This document shows, piece by piece, positions 21,329-31,572 of a stretch of 64,000 bases of DNA. The number at the start of each line of letters is the position of its first letter. The stretch's first letter is position 1. Location: contig BTPG01000005.1 of the NCBI GenBank assembly GCA_036245525.1, positions 127,679,620 to 127,743,619 of the forward strand, read 5' to 3'. The stretch comes from Semisulcospira habei (lineage: Eukaryota > Mollusca > Gastropoda > Semisulcospiridae). A program made the translations under genes and the position numbers. The notes under the pieces were generated by a model that was not told the DNA's origin, did no database searches, and worked only from the letters and a program-made list of their open reading frames with translations.

Positions 21329-22949
21329 TGTTGGGTCCCAACCTGGGCGTCGACCCAACCATAGGGGCTCGGTGATAGTAGCTTTCACTAATGCAAATCC
21401 GCTGCGCCACCGCGCGCGCGCCAACGCCTACCAATGCTCAAGACAGAATACAAGGGAGGAAACGAAATCACACAAAGCGGCGAAGCACTGTGATTCCAGA
21501 GCAGTTTTCAACCCTCAAAGCAACCATCTGCCTAAAACCTCGAACTGAATAGACTCGGTAGATATTTTGCCACAAATCTATCTATTTTGCCACAAACCTC
21601 AGTCCTCCGATCAAAACTGATAGTTTAGTATCAAGGCTTTTTGCACAAGGTCAAGCGTCATTCATAGCAGACATAGTCAGGGTTTTAGATGCGGCCGGGA
21701 ATACGCCGCATGCTCATTTTTCATTGGTTTATGTAAATTAGCATTTGCAATGAAATTAAAACAAGAGTGCGTCTTACTGTCGACATGAACTTGTGACCCG
21801 GGCTGCACGCAGCAGTCGCTTTAGTAGTCCAGGAGCTAGCCCGTCCTACCGTGCACCCCCGCCCTCCCTCCCCCCCCCCCCCCCCCCCCCCGTACTCAAT
21901 AAGATGATTTTCAAAGTGTACCTTAGTATGTCCTGAGATGTTTAAGCGATGTTCCTCTAAAATCCTTAGGAACACACCAGAGATATAGCCGATGGCGCAA
22001 GGGTACCTCCATTCACGCTCTTCGCGGATGCTAAAATGAGTTCGAGAAACATTTTCCTCTAAATAAATCTGAATTCATTCCAAAAGCCCAAATCAGGCAA
22101 TATTATGTTAAGGCACACCTTCTGCGAACTCTGCAAAAAACAGAATGAAAAAATATTGAATCTGTGGCTCACAGAGAAGGTATTTGTGCACCCAGTAAAT
22201 GGCCATTTCTGCAAAATCGCAAAAAAGAGACAAAATAATGTGTCAGATGCCTTCAGACATTTTCTATAGCACTGGCAGTCCATTTTCAGGCTTACATCAT
22301 TAAAACAGGATGTCACAATTATTATAAACTTGACTAGGTGATGTGTGATCACAATGAGTGCCACATTGATTGATTTTGTATCCCTACCCCCAAGTTGTAA
22401 AAATACACAAAATTAATTAGAAAAAATTACAAAAATTATTTCATTTAATTTTAAACTCTCTTTTCCAATTATGTTTCAATAATTTGGGCATAAAGTGCAA
22501 GAAAATGAGGAAAGTCGGCATCCTTTACGATACGTTTGTGGTGAATGATAGCTTTTCCCCATTTAAAATTGCCAAATTGGGAAACGTATGTTGTCTCCGA
22601 TGCCCTCAGAAATTTTATATACAACTGATAGGTCTTTTTTTTTTTTATAGTTTTAATGGTTAGAATAGAGTACCACAGTTACTCCCAACCTGATTTTATA
22701 ATACTGTGATTCATTTAGGGGCCACAGTGGCTGAATCTGTTGCCCTACCCCCATTTTAACAGTACGCAAAAGAACTCAAAATGATCATAAAAATTGCTAA
22801 TGTCATACTCCTCTGTTTAAATATTTTTGGTGCCAGTTTTCTTAACAAAGTATGCACGTTGAGCTTAAAATTTGGGATAATTTAATTAATTTCAATATGA
22901 CCCATTAATTTAATTGTAATTCATTTTTGTTAAAGCATAACGGGTGAAC

Positions 22950-23364
22950 AAGGGCTGCCGTTGAAGAACTTCCTCTTTAATACAACAACAAGACTGAAGT
23001 AAACGGCACATTCAGCAGTCTTGTCAAACTCAGGGAAGTTGTACCTCAGGGAGGTGATGTGTCTAATGCTGTTTTTGGTCTACATTAATGACAGCAGTAC
23101 CAAGGTTCGCCTCGAACATCCTCCATGGGGATGACTTTGCAGAACATACTGAAATAGCATCCTGCAGAATCCAGGATGCTGCCAATAGAGTCAGCAGCTG
23201 GACCGAACGATGACCACTCAAACTGAACTAGACCATCTCTTTCAATCAGATGGAAGAGATCACCTTGAAAACTGGAGACCTTCCAGTACCAAAGAGAGAC
23301 AACAAATAAATTACTGGATTCACTTATAGGCCTCACATCGAAGCCATGGAAGCTAGAGTTGGTG

Positions 23365-23397
<33 letters not shown>

Positions 23398-23600
23398 AGG
23401 CTCTGATGAAGAAACTGGCGGGGACCACATTGGCGCAAATTACAGCATCCTGGCGCAAGCAAACACTAGTTATGTCAGACCAGTAGTGGGGTACCAAGAT
23501 ACTTCGGCAACATGAAACACTCCCTGCAAAACCAAAAATGCCAGGCTTGACAAGATGCAGAACATGGGTCATTCTCATGATGCAGTGACATTCTTAGAGC
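22950..23600 (+). pseudogene. Non-LTR reverse transcriptase fragment inside the fold-back element
   Basis: Across shifting frames one reads GTFSSLVKLREVVPQGG (motif B region), then FLVYINDS, then LHGDDFAEHTEIASCR (catalytic motif C, GDD at 23127-23135). Further on come NRVSSWTER and, after a 31-base G run at 23366, KALMKKLAGTTLAQ. The last block matches the KLAGTHWGVN thumb region of the LINE at 57677-59036, so both belong to the same broad jockey-like group. Part of it (DGTLSSLVKLREYVSQGG) recurs on the minus strand at about 23880-23990 in the other arm. Many stops; not functional. Confidence 0.75.
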
Positions 23601-24411
23601 TATCTGGATTATTTTCTTAACATTGTTTTGGCTGTTACGAACCATGAAACTTTATTACGCATATTCATATTTACACCTTTCTAGACGAAAATAAATGAGA
23701 AGAAAATACCATACTAGACTCGCCTTACACTAGGTAAAATATCTCCTAAAAGACCAGCTAGTTTCATTTTTTGCCTTTTTTTCTCCACTAAACAAACAGC
23801 AAACAAATTGATTGGTCACATTTTGATCAGAATACAGTTCAACGTTCCACATATTTTACGGAAATTAAAGGGCTCGGAGACACGACACCTCCCTGAGATA
23901 CATATTCCCTGAGTTTGACAAGACTGCTGAGTGTGCCGTCGACTTCAATCATGCAAAAGAAGTCTTTCAGCCATCGGTACATCATGCCTCCAACTCCAGA
24001 CGGTAGAAGCTTTAGCGGCAGCCCCTGTTTACAGACTCCCCCCCCCCCCCTCCCTCCCCCTTATGTTTTTAATCCAAAATAATTACAATTAAATTGATGG
24101 GTCACATTGAAATTAATGAAATGATCACAGATTTTTATACTCAATATGCATACTTTGTTAAGAAAACTGGAAACAAAAATATTTAAACAGAGGAGTATGA
24201 CGTAAGCATTTTTTAAAAAATCATTTTGCGTTCCTTTGCGTACTGGTAAAATGGAGGTAGGGCAGCAGATTCAGCCACTGTTGACCCTAAATGCATCACA
24301 GCATCATAAAATCAGGTTGGGAGTAACCGTGGTACTCTATCCTAACCAATAAACCTAAAAAAAAAAACCTATCAGTTGTAGGCCTATACAAAATTTCTGA
24401 GGGCATCGGAA

Positions 24412-24446
<35 letters not shown>

Positions 24447-25140
24447 CAATTTCGCGGAAATGGCCATTTACTGGGTGCACAAATACCTTCACTGTGAGCC
24501 ACAGATTCAATATATTTTCATTCTGTTTTTGAAGAGGACGCAGAAGGTATGCCTTAACATAATATTGCTTGATTTGGGCTCCTGTAATAAATTCTGATTT
24601 ATTTAGAGGAAAATGTTTCTCAAGCTCACTTTAGGATCCGCGAAGAGCTTGAATTGGGGTACCCTTGCGCCATCGGCTATATCTCTGGTGTGTTTCCAAG
24701 GAATTTAGGGGAACATGGCTTAAACATCTCAGGACATAATAAGGTACACTTTGAAACCCATTTTATTGAGTATTGGGGGGGGGGGGGGTTACGGGGTGCA
24801 CGGTAGCCAAGACTTCCCCCAGCCCAAAAAGGCCTACTTTAATGGAGTCTGGTTTAAACACTGCTCAGTTGTCAATATCTTTTCGAGTAATTCTCTTCGA
24901 CTTTAGAGTAAACACGGTAGAAAACAATGGATGCACGTGCCTCTTTCACGGCACTCTACTAAAGGGTTTAACGTTCAACTCTGTATGTTGAGAAAAAGGT
25001 CCGGGATACTTCCGGCCACAGCTAGAATTTCTCGTAGTTTCTTCCCTTGTATTATGTCTTGAGCATTAGTAGGCGTTGGCGCGCAAACGGTATCGCAGCG
25101 GATTTGCGTTAGTCAAAGCTACTATCATCGAGCCCCTATG

Positions 25141-25662
25141 AACCCAACCTCGGCCAAAGTGACATATACTGCTCACTAATAATAAGGTATATTAATGTAG
25201 TAAAATTTAGTAAGGTATATTAACTTTTCAGCTTGAAGTACTAAAAGTCCTCAGAATCGGTATAATCATGGGTATATCAGTGATTAGCCACCCCACTGGC
25301 CTACACTTTCACAACATTGGTGTGACATATACTGCTCACAAAAAAAGGACGTATTACTTTTTGCCTGAATTATTAAAATGTCCCCAAAAGTTTAAACATT
25401 AATGAGACCAAAAAAGGTGACTGCAGTTTGCAGATGTAAGGTGTTTTCCGACATTTTAGTAATTTAAGCTGAAATTATGACGTCCCTTACTTTTTGTGAA
25501 CAGTATATGTCACACCAATGTTGTGAATGTGTAGGCCGGTGGGATGGCTAATCACTGATATACCCCTGATTATACCGATTCAGAGGACTTTTAATAATTC
25601 AAGCTGAAAAGTTAGTATACCTTACTATTTTTGAGCACATCATATATGTCACTCTGGCCGAG
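25141..25662. mobile_element. Nested 522-bp palindromic element
   Basis: This block is absent from the opposite fold-back arm (near 21355), so it is an insertion. Its ends read CTCGGCCAAAGTGACATATA and, as reverse complement, CTCGGCCAGAGTGACATATA. The arms of about 230 bp stay paired nearly to the centre. The terminal motif GTGACATATACTG recurs internally at 25322 and, inverted, up to 25513, so a smaller hairpin sits exactly in the middle. Confidence 0.8.
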
Positions 25663-25697
25663 GTTGGGTCGACGCTTAGGTTGTTTGGGACCCAACA

Positions 25698-25890
25698 GTC
25701 CTAGCGGCTTTGTTGAAAGCATTTTTAACTCATTCGAGACGTGTCGCATTCGGACACGCGATCTAAAGCCGCGTGTCCGGATGCGGCACGTCTCGAATGA
25801 GTTAACCCCACGCAAAAAATCCCCCTTCAATGCAGGACAGTTGGCTGGTAGTTACTAGCTTGGGAAGGTTTTCTGCAACTGGCACCTGGT
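25698..25890 (+). repeat. R2 copy 3, right part, interrupted by Pal-F
   Basis: It continues the R2 copy broken at 21328: GTCCTAGCGGCTTTG..TTTTTAA, then a Pal-F element, then CCCCACGCAAAAAATC and TTCTGCAACTGG. Confidence 0.78.
25725..25805. mobile_element. Complete Pal-F element (81 bp) with demonstrable empty site
   Basis: TTAACTCATTCGAGACGTGT..CTCGAATGAGTTAA. R2 copies at 6200, 21190 and 46605 run straight through the equivalent point, which shows insertion with TTAA at both ends. Confidence 0.93.
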
Positions 25891-26220
25891 GTTTTTGAGC
25901 CACTTAGTGCAACAAATTATGAAATCCTGCCAAGGAAATTTGCAAACTGAACACTTTACACTGTTCAAATTGAGATGTTTTCCAGACCTACTGGCACTGA
26001 TACCGTGGAAAGATACCAGCTAATCTCGCGAAAATTGGCAGGTTGTGAGATAAGTGGTGAAAAGCGAACCGGGCGTATCTCGGATTATCTCATATCTTGG
26101 ACGAGAACATTCAAAGCGTCTATAACATCCCTGCCTTCCAAGACTGTCTGATGCTTTGTTGCCAGTAACAGTCTGATACAAAGGACGTCCCAGTTGGAGA
26201 AACACTTCGTCACACACTGA
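25891..26220. other. No feature recognised
   Basis: No supported gene or repeat. Confidence 0.4.
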
Positions 26221-26405
26221 TTCACCCCTTGACTGCTACTGACGATGCAGCTCGGTAGAAACCCAGTAAGCAAAGGTCCTCGGGCCCACGACGGCCTCAG
26301 ATGGCCCGCGCACGACTGTGCGCGGGCCCACTGCGGCTGTCGTGGGCCCAAAGACAAGCGTCTTTTCCGCCGAACAGTATCGTCAGTAGCAGTCAAGAGG
26401 GTTAA
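26221..26405. mobile_element. Pal-D element carrying a Pal-C hairpin
   Basis: The outer ends TTCACCCCTTGACTGCTACT and GTAGCAGTCAAGAGGGTTAA are Pal-D. Inside, CCAGTAAGCAAAGGTCCTCG..GGGCCCACGACGG..CGCGCACGACTGTGCGCG is a Pal-C hairpin (about 26262-26356). The Pal-D core CGTCTTTTCCGCCGAACAG follows it, so Pal-C is nested within Pal-D. Confidence 0.85.
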
Positions 26406-26469
26406 ACCAAACGTCGAAATTTCAGATCAGGAATATTCTCTGAAGACCAATGCCAGCTCAGGAGACAGA

Positions 26470-26560
26470 TCGACCACAGATCGACCCTGTTAGTTCAAGA
26501 GTGGTAGCGCTAAGTCAAATGAGTTCTGGTGCTACCGGGCGGCCCCCGTCTCTTGTTGCA
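26470..26560. mobile_element. Pal-B remnant
   Basis: GATCGACCCTGTTAGTTCAA then GAGTGGTAGCGC with a partial return TTCTGGTGCTACC. Confidence 0.45.
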
Positions 26561-26742
26561 GTGTAATCAGGGCCGATCGAGCAGTCTCAGTGTCCCAAAA
26601 AGCAAATGTTTTTGGTCCGTGTGATGCGAACAAATACAGTTTCTTGTAGCTTGCGTGTATTACGAAAGGTTGAATACAAGGACGCGCACATTTAATTTAA
26701 TTATAAACATTTTTTTTTAATGTACGTGTCTCCAGGACAGCA

Positions 26743-26961
26743 TTAACCCTTTCCCTACCAACGTACGTACATTTTGTTTCTGAAATCTGTGTTCACTGAA
26801 CGACCAAAAGCCACAACTGTCCAAAGAACATGGACACAAAGTAGTCTCAGCAAGAGGCATAGATCCTCATGAGCCACCGCATTCGCGGGGGCTCATGTGG
26901 GTCTATGCCTCTTGCAGTTAGGTCGCGTTCACTTCATTTTTCTCAGCAGTGAAGGGGTTAA
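26743..26961. mobile_element. Complete Pal-A element
   Basis: TTAACCCTTTCCCTACCAAC..CAGCAGTGAAGGGGTTAA (219 bp). The hairpin is at 26850-26915. Confidence 0.9.
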
Positions 26962-27088
26962 AGATTCACGCTTTAATTATCAGCCCCACCTCCGCCCTAC
27001 TAAGCTTTTCGACAGCGCAGGCATTCACGGAAGAAATATACAGCTGTTCTAAGCAACCGGAACAGAGCGGGAATATAAATGCAAGTGA

Positions 27089-27164
27089 GTTAACAGCAGC
27101 AAGAGGCATATATTCTCATGATCCCCCGCAAATGCTGGGGCTCATGAGAATCTACGCCTCTTGC
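27089..27164. mobile_element. Pal-A element, right part lost
   Basis: TTAA at 27089-27092 is followed within 8 bp by the hairpin 27099-27164 (arms GCAAGAGGCATATATTCTC / GAGAATCTACGCCTCTTGC). It lacks the usual spacer between terminus and hairpin. Confidence 0.8.
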
Positions 27165-27539
27165 AAATAATCATCAGGGTTTGCTAGAGTACTGCGACCT
27201 AAAATTTGGTTACTGAGCCAGTTTGTTAAATAATGAATAACGAGAGAGAACTGAGAAAGAAAAAAAAAAAAACAAAAAAAAAAACACCCACACATGCTGT
27301 GAGTATCAATCATTGAGATGTGGGATCACCGCCAGGTTTCCGCTGTTTCTGGCGTTGGCCGACCGGCTAATTCAATGACGGCAAAGAACTAGGGTCTGTA
27401 ACTACCAACAGCTATAGGCTCACCGCATTCTATAAGTAATAAAAGTGGTCACTTCATGGTTCAGGTGATTGCTTCAATACCACGCACATCAGTGTTTTAT
27501 GGCACACGCCACGCACTTTAGATATGTACAATGCATAAT

Positions 27540-27790
27540 GGCGTCTTCCCTTCTTTTCACAATTTCTTGTGAGTAGATATACGTTCGAGAGGCTTGCCAC
27601 TGCCTTTTAAGCGTAACAGAAGGAACTCTCCTGCGTACAAATAAGAAGAGTAGCAGAAAAGTTATTCACTGGCATTTTACGACAATCAGATTTCGTAATT
27701 TCGATCCAGCCCTTTTGTCCAAATTTTAGTATTGTAAGACAAGAATAAGGATATTTACAAAGGAGATATTGCGATCTATGAAACTTTCGC
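27540..27790. repeat. Dispersed repeat R1, copy 3
   Basis: Blocks CTTTTCACAATTTCTTGTGA, AGAAGGAACTCTCCTGCGTA and CAAAGGAGATATTGCGA parallel 2895-3105. 27165-27540 has nothing else of note apart from an A-rich tract near 27255. Confidence 0.55.
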
Positions 27791-28167
27791 ATCAAGTTTC
27801 GTGATTCGATAGCGATTGACGTAGAATGAGAAGATTTATTTTTATTTATTTATTTATTTATTTTTTTAGCCCTGACACCCCCTCCACCACCCCCGATCCC
27901 CACCCCCACCAACCATCACCATTAGATGGCGCGCGCATGAAACAGACGACCCAAGGACTTATTACACACTGGCTTAGCATGGCATGTACGCAGACACAAA
28001 AGTATGCAACGAGATACGACAGAGATGGAAAGTAGACAAAGTCTGTGCGCAACCAGGACTCGCGCAAGAAGAAGAACAGACAGTACCTGAGAATGTTACG
28101 GTGTACGTAAAAACTGGAAGGCAAATAGACGCCACTGCTAGCTGTGACGTTTACAACTGCCAATCTC
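27791..28167. other. No gene recognised; C-rich tract near 27870-27920
   Basis: TTTATTTATTTATT then CCCCCTCCACCACCCCC low complexity. The remainder is unassigned. Confidence 0.4.
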
Positions 28168-28233
28168 GCAAGAAGCATAGATCCTCATGAGCCCTCGCAG
28201 TTGCGGGGGCTCATGAAGATCTATGCTTCTTGC
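28168..28233. mobile_element. Pal-A hairpin
   Basis: GCAAGAAGCATAGATCCTCA returns as ATGAAGATCTATGCTTCTTG; the AAGAAGC/GCTTCTT change is compensated on both arms. Confidence 0.9.
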
Positions 28234-28559
28234 CCATATCTGAGAATCTTTAATACCTCTTACACACATTGAGGATCTGTATACCTCCGGCTCTGGCTTG
28301 TGGTATTTACTGTCTTCGAGATCCGAGTTCGCCGTTAAATAGTCATCGTTGCTTTTACGGCGTAAAACCAAAACAGTTAATCTCTTTTCCCCCTGAAGAT
28401 GCATACTTAGTCCTTCTAGTGCAATATTTGAACGCGTGTACCTCAGCTGAAGAGATCATCGGAGTTCAGTGACAAATTTGTTGCGACTTTCACAGGCGCC
28501 TAGCTCTAATGGTGCCGCAAATTAATTACTCGCCCCAGACTAATTGGAGTTGACGCACA

Positions 28560-28990
28560 CACAAGCACTTACTAATGAAATGTCGCCTGAACATGCACTG
28601 GCCAATACACCTTCGTAAACTGAATACCCAGTAACGCCTCCGTGCAAGGAAAACAGATTTAAAAGGGTCACAAATAAGTAGACATCCTTCTCATGCCCAG
28701 AAGTCTGCGGGACTAGCGAGGAATTTATGACGTGACACTTGCAACACAAACTTAAAAAGCAAAAACTAAACTAATGAAATGTTCCCAGAACATGAATTAA
28801 CACAAGAACCGTCGCAGAGAGCTGCCTCTACCCCCACCTCCAGCTCCTGCGGCTCTAAAATACGGATTTAAATAAAGTTAGCAAGAGGAAGAGATGCTAT
28901 CGAGCTCCTGCAGCCTGCTGGAGCTGTCCAGATTTTTTTCTGCACAAAATGAAGCACACAACCTAATGAAAGTCGCCAGAACATGTATAG
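28560..28990 (+). repeat. Degenerate repeat of about 195 bp (three partial units)
   Basis: CTAATGAAATGTCGCCTGAA at 28572, CTAATGAAATGTTCCCAGAA at about 28773 and CTAATGAAAGTCGCCAGAAC at about 28963. Only the start of each unit is clearly shared. A decayed Pal-A-like arm (GCAAGAGGAAGAGATGC) is at about 28879. Confidence 0.35.
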
Positions 28991-29570
28991 AGAGAAGCAT
29001 CATCAAAGCTAATCACCGGATAATTCCCATGTACCAGACTTTTAAACACAGACTGAAGGGAAATAAAACAGATTCAGTTTGACGCATCGATCTTCGTGAG
29101 GATCTATGCATCTTGCGGAAGTATGGCGTTTCAAGTTTCTGCGGACTGTAAGGGAAACCGCAAGATGAGTGCGCCAGAAAATAAGCTGAAAACAACACGT
29201 CTGTGTGAGGAACATTAATTGTTGTCTACTGGAGGACAACACGTTTAGACGCCTGGCTGGCATGGGTTAAAAGATAATCCCAAACACATGCTTGACATTT
29301 CCTTTCTGGAGAACTTGCTTTTTACAGGGGATGTTGGATGCGCCTTGAGAAGACCAGGAAAGATCCCAAGGACTTAGGAAAATGTTGGAAGTCGTTTGAT
29401 GGCGTAGATGGTGTATTGGATCCGGGGGAGGCCATAGGCCTAATTACGTTAACAATATAAAAAAAATTGTCTGATTCAAAAACAATTATTAATACTAATT
29501 CTAATGAAACAGAGCGAACACATGCACTGAGAAAAAAGAAAGAAAATAGGACACACAGACAGACAGGAAC
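28991..29570. other. No gene recognised; Pal-A-like fragment at 29078-29117
   Basis: GACGCATCGATCTTCGTGAG then GATCTATGCATCTTGC looks like a collapsed Pal-A hairpin. The rest is unassigned. Confidence 0.4.
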
Positions 29571-29624
29571 CCAGTGCGCAAAGGCCGTGGGGCCGGGCTC
29601 GGCCCCATGGCCTTTGCGCATTGG
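29571..29624. mobile_element. Short Pal-C hairpin (54 bp)
   Basis: CCAGTGCGCAAAGGCCGTGG pairs with CCATGGCCTTTGCGCATTGG. The GC-rich Pal-C interior is missing, leaving only the outer 24-nt arms and GGGCTC. Confidence 0.85.
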
Positions 29625-29667
29625 GAAGACAGCCCAACCAAACAAAACACAAATTAAAGAACCTGAA

Positions 29668-29762
29668 TCCTTTGGCTGTCGTTAGCAATTTTGGTCTCGA
29701 TGATTCCTGCAGGAATCAACGCAGACTGCCACAAAAACGGCTACCGACACTCAAAGGGTTAA
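29668..29762. mobile_element. Pal-E element
   Basis: CCTTTGGCTGTCGTTAGCAA..CACTCAAAGGGTTAA, centred on TTCCTGCAGGAA. The right arm is diverged and its right TTAA (29759-29762) is shared with the next element. Confidence 0.8.
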
Positions 29763-29902
29763 CAGCATCACTGACAGTGGCCACAAGTTGCATTTCTGCA
29801 ATCACGGATACAAAATGTGACCAGCAAGAGACACAGAACTCAGGGACCTCGCACCTGCGGAGGCTCATGAAGTTCTATGCCTCGTGCAGTGAAATGAGTT
29901 AA
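29759..29902. mobile_element. Pal-A element, shortened
   Basis: TTAACAGCATCACTGACAGT on the left and TTAA at 29899-29902 on the right. The decayed hairpin is at 29824-29889. It shares TTAA with both neighbours. Confidence 0.72.
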
Positions 29903-30036
29903 CCCTTTGACTGTCGATGGCCTTGGTTGCCTGCTCGGCGTTAAACCCAAATAACTAACTAACTAACTTTGACTGTCGATGTGATTATTATAATAGACCT
30001 CGACAACAAAAATGCTGCCGATATCCAAAGGGCTAA
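29899..30036. mobile_element. Pal-E-like element interrupted by a retroposon tail
   Basis: TTAACCCTTTGACTGTCGAT on the left; the right end ATATCCAAAGGGCTAA is one base from TTAA. A 48-bp insert at 29920-29967 splits the left arm. Confidence 0.7.
29920..29967 (+). mobile_element. 48-bp retroposon 3' end with 14-bp target duplication
   Basis: GCCTTGGTTGCCTGCTCGGC then GTTAAACCCAAATAACTAAC with extra CTAA units. TTTGACTGTCGATG precedes it (29906-29919) and repeats exactly after it (29968-29981). It is a severely 5'-truncated LINE/SINE copy of the same family as 5239-5282. Confidence 0.85.
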
Positions 30037-30290
30037 ACTCAAAATGCACAAAAAGCGCTACCGGCAGCTAAAGAGTAAAACATATCGCAACTAAATTCCT
30101 CCTCTCAGGTCGTGGGTGTTCTCAGTACGAGTGTAGCTAACTGGCTATACTTGGCATAAACACAGGAAGGGAACACAAATGGGAAGGTAATGTTAGTTGG
30201 ATTGGCACATGACTTGTGCAGTCGATATCCGACTTGACGTGAGCTGTTTTTGGCAAAGGATGGCGCTGGAGTAGAGAACTTCTTTTATTT

Positions 30291-30357
30291 CTAAGAGGCA
30301 TAGATCCTCATAAGCCCCTGCATTCTGCAGGGGCTCATGAGGATCTACGCCTCTTAG
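30291..30357. mobile_element. Pal-A hairpin
   Basis: CTAAGAGGCATAGATCCTCA with tip CCCCTGCATTCTGCAGGGG and a return arm ending CGCCTCTTAG. The terminal GCAAG is CTAAG on one side, with a matching CTTAG on the other. Confidence 0.88.
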
Positions 30358-30790
30358 AGAGGTCTGCAGCGTCTTGTGATGATACTGAGGTGCCACTTGC
30401 TGAAATCGGAACTGCTTCATTTGTATCTGTGTAAAATTGTGACTTCACGGAGTCTTAAAGAATTTACGTGCCAGCCACCACTGGTTCTATAGATTTCGAA
30501 CGCACGATGATCCACCTCCTTTGCTAGAGGAACATAAATGTAAATATTCTATCGAAGGAACGTTATGAGAAACTGCAGTGTACAACGGCTTATACGTTTT
30601 ATGAGCGATAAATGCCTCTTGAAGTCATTTTGCGCTCGATGCTGGACTAGGTGCTCTCGAATTTTGTTATTCAAAATAATTAGCAACAGATGTCCGGACT
30701 TGTGAGTACACGGAAAGTTCATCCAACAAACAGGTACAAAAACAGTACACACCTCTAATAAGTCGATTGGGTGTGTGTGTGTGTGGGGGG
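30358..30790. other. No feature recognised
   Basis: No supported gene. A short GT/G run lies at 30770-30800. Confidence 0.4.
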
Positions 30791-30974
30791 GGGGGGGGGA
30801 GGTTATGCCCGAAGTTTATTATAAGCGAAGTTGTATACATAGAAAGAATGCTGTCGGGACTTCAGAAAAAGTGTTGTTCTACCCGAATTTTGTCATATCC
30901 GATCTTCTCATACGCGAAGTAGACTGTATAATGTTCGCACTTTTCATTTGCCCTGACCGCAGTTTTTATTTTAA

Positions 30975-31190
30975 AAACTCATTCAGCCCTGACGCACTAC
31001 AGCAGAAGATGGGTCGACCATGATCATTCAAGGGTAGTGCCAGATTAGCTTGGCGCCTGTCGGCGCCAAGCTAATCTGGCACTGCCCTTGAATTATCATG
31101 GTCAATCCATTTCCTGCAACTGGTGCATAGTCATTAGATGATGGCTCCAAAATTTGGGAACTGATACGGCCGTCGGGCTGAATGAGTTAA
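30975..31190. mobile_element. Pal-B element
   Basis: ACTCATTCAGCCCTGACGCA on the left and GGGCTGAATGAGTTAA on the right (TTAA 31187-31190). The hairpin at 31008-31111 has a GGCGCCTGTCGGCGCC tip. Confidence 0.87.
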
Positions 31191-31245
31191 ATTATTATTT
31201 TATTTTATTTTTTAACACAAATTTGCTTCTAACAAACTGTGTATA

Positions 31246-31420
31246 GCAATGTGGCAACCTGGGTCACCTGGCAATGTGGCAACCTGGGTCACCTGGCAAT
31301 GTGGCAATCTGGGTCACCTGGCAATGTGGCAACCTGGGTCACCTGGCAATGTGGCAACCTGGGTCACCTGGCAATGTGGCAACCTGGGTCACCTGGCAAT
31401 GTGGCAAGCTGGGTCACCTG
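31246..31420 (+). repeat. Seven-copy 25-bp tandem repeat
   Basis: The unit GCAATGTGGCAACCTGGGTC followed by ACCTG starts at 31246, 31271, 31296, 31321, 31346, 31371 and 31396, with single-base variants in units 3 and 7. Because 25 is not a multiple of 3, all three frames read the same apparent peptide, so this is not evidence of coding. Confidence 0.97.
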
Positions 31421-31484
31421 GCGCTTTGTTATATCCGAAGTTTACTTATAAACCTTTGATTTAGGTGTTCAGTCCAATAATGCG

Positions 31485-31572
31485 TTAACGCTTTGGCTGT
31501 CGGTAGTTCTTTGTGTCGAGGTGATTCCGGAATCACCTCCACAAAAAGCGCTGCCGACAGCCAAAGGGATAA
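31485..31572. mobile_element. Complete Pal-E element (88 bp)
   Basis: TTAACGCTTTGGCTGTCGGT..CAGCCAAAGGGATAA, centre ATTCCGGAAT. Confidence 0.87.

Larger units (their letters stand above)
21329..25697. mobile_element. 4.37-kb fold-back element with about 1.7-kb inverted arms
   Basis: The left end TGTTGGGTCCCAAC and right end GGACCCAACA are inverted copies. The similarity runs inward to about 23075 on the left and from about 23870 on the right (examples: AACGCCTACCAATGCTCAAG / CTTGAGCATTAGTAGGCGTT; AATGGCCATTTACTGGGTGC and its complement). It is flanked by the 5-bp duplication GTCCT (21324-21328 and 25698-25702) inside one R2 copy. The right arm also carries a nested 0.5-kb palindrome. No transposase was recognised; the only coding remnant is an RT fragment spanning the left arm end and the spacer, and partly duplicated in the right arm. 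Runs of C, G and T occur at 21868-21890, 23366-23396 and 24413-24446. Confidence 0.85.
30795..31470. repeat. Dispersed repeat R3, copy 1, with Pal-B and a tandem array inside
   Basis: GAAGTTTATTATAAGCGAAG, ATTTTGTCATATCCGATCTT and CGCTTTGTTATATCCGAAGT are variants of one motif. The same motif recurs in R3 copy 2 (34680-34865). R3 is interrupted by Pal-B at about 30975-31190 and expanded by the 25-bp array at 31246-31420. Confidence 0.55.

Noticed and set aside
22500..24400. The 21-25.7 kb inverted repeat as two independent elements in opposite orientation
   Set aside because: Both ends fit one R2 copy with a matching GTCCT duplication, so a single fold-back insertion is simpler.
31239..31464. 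Apparent peptide repeat MWQPGSPGNVATWVT in three frames
   Set aside because: A 25-bp tandem array gives the same peptide in all frames; not evidence for a gene.
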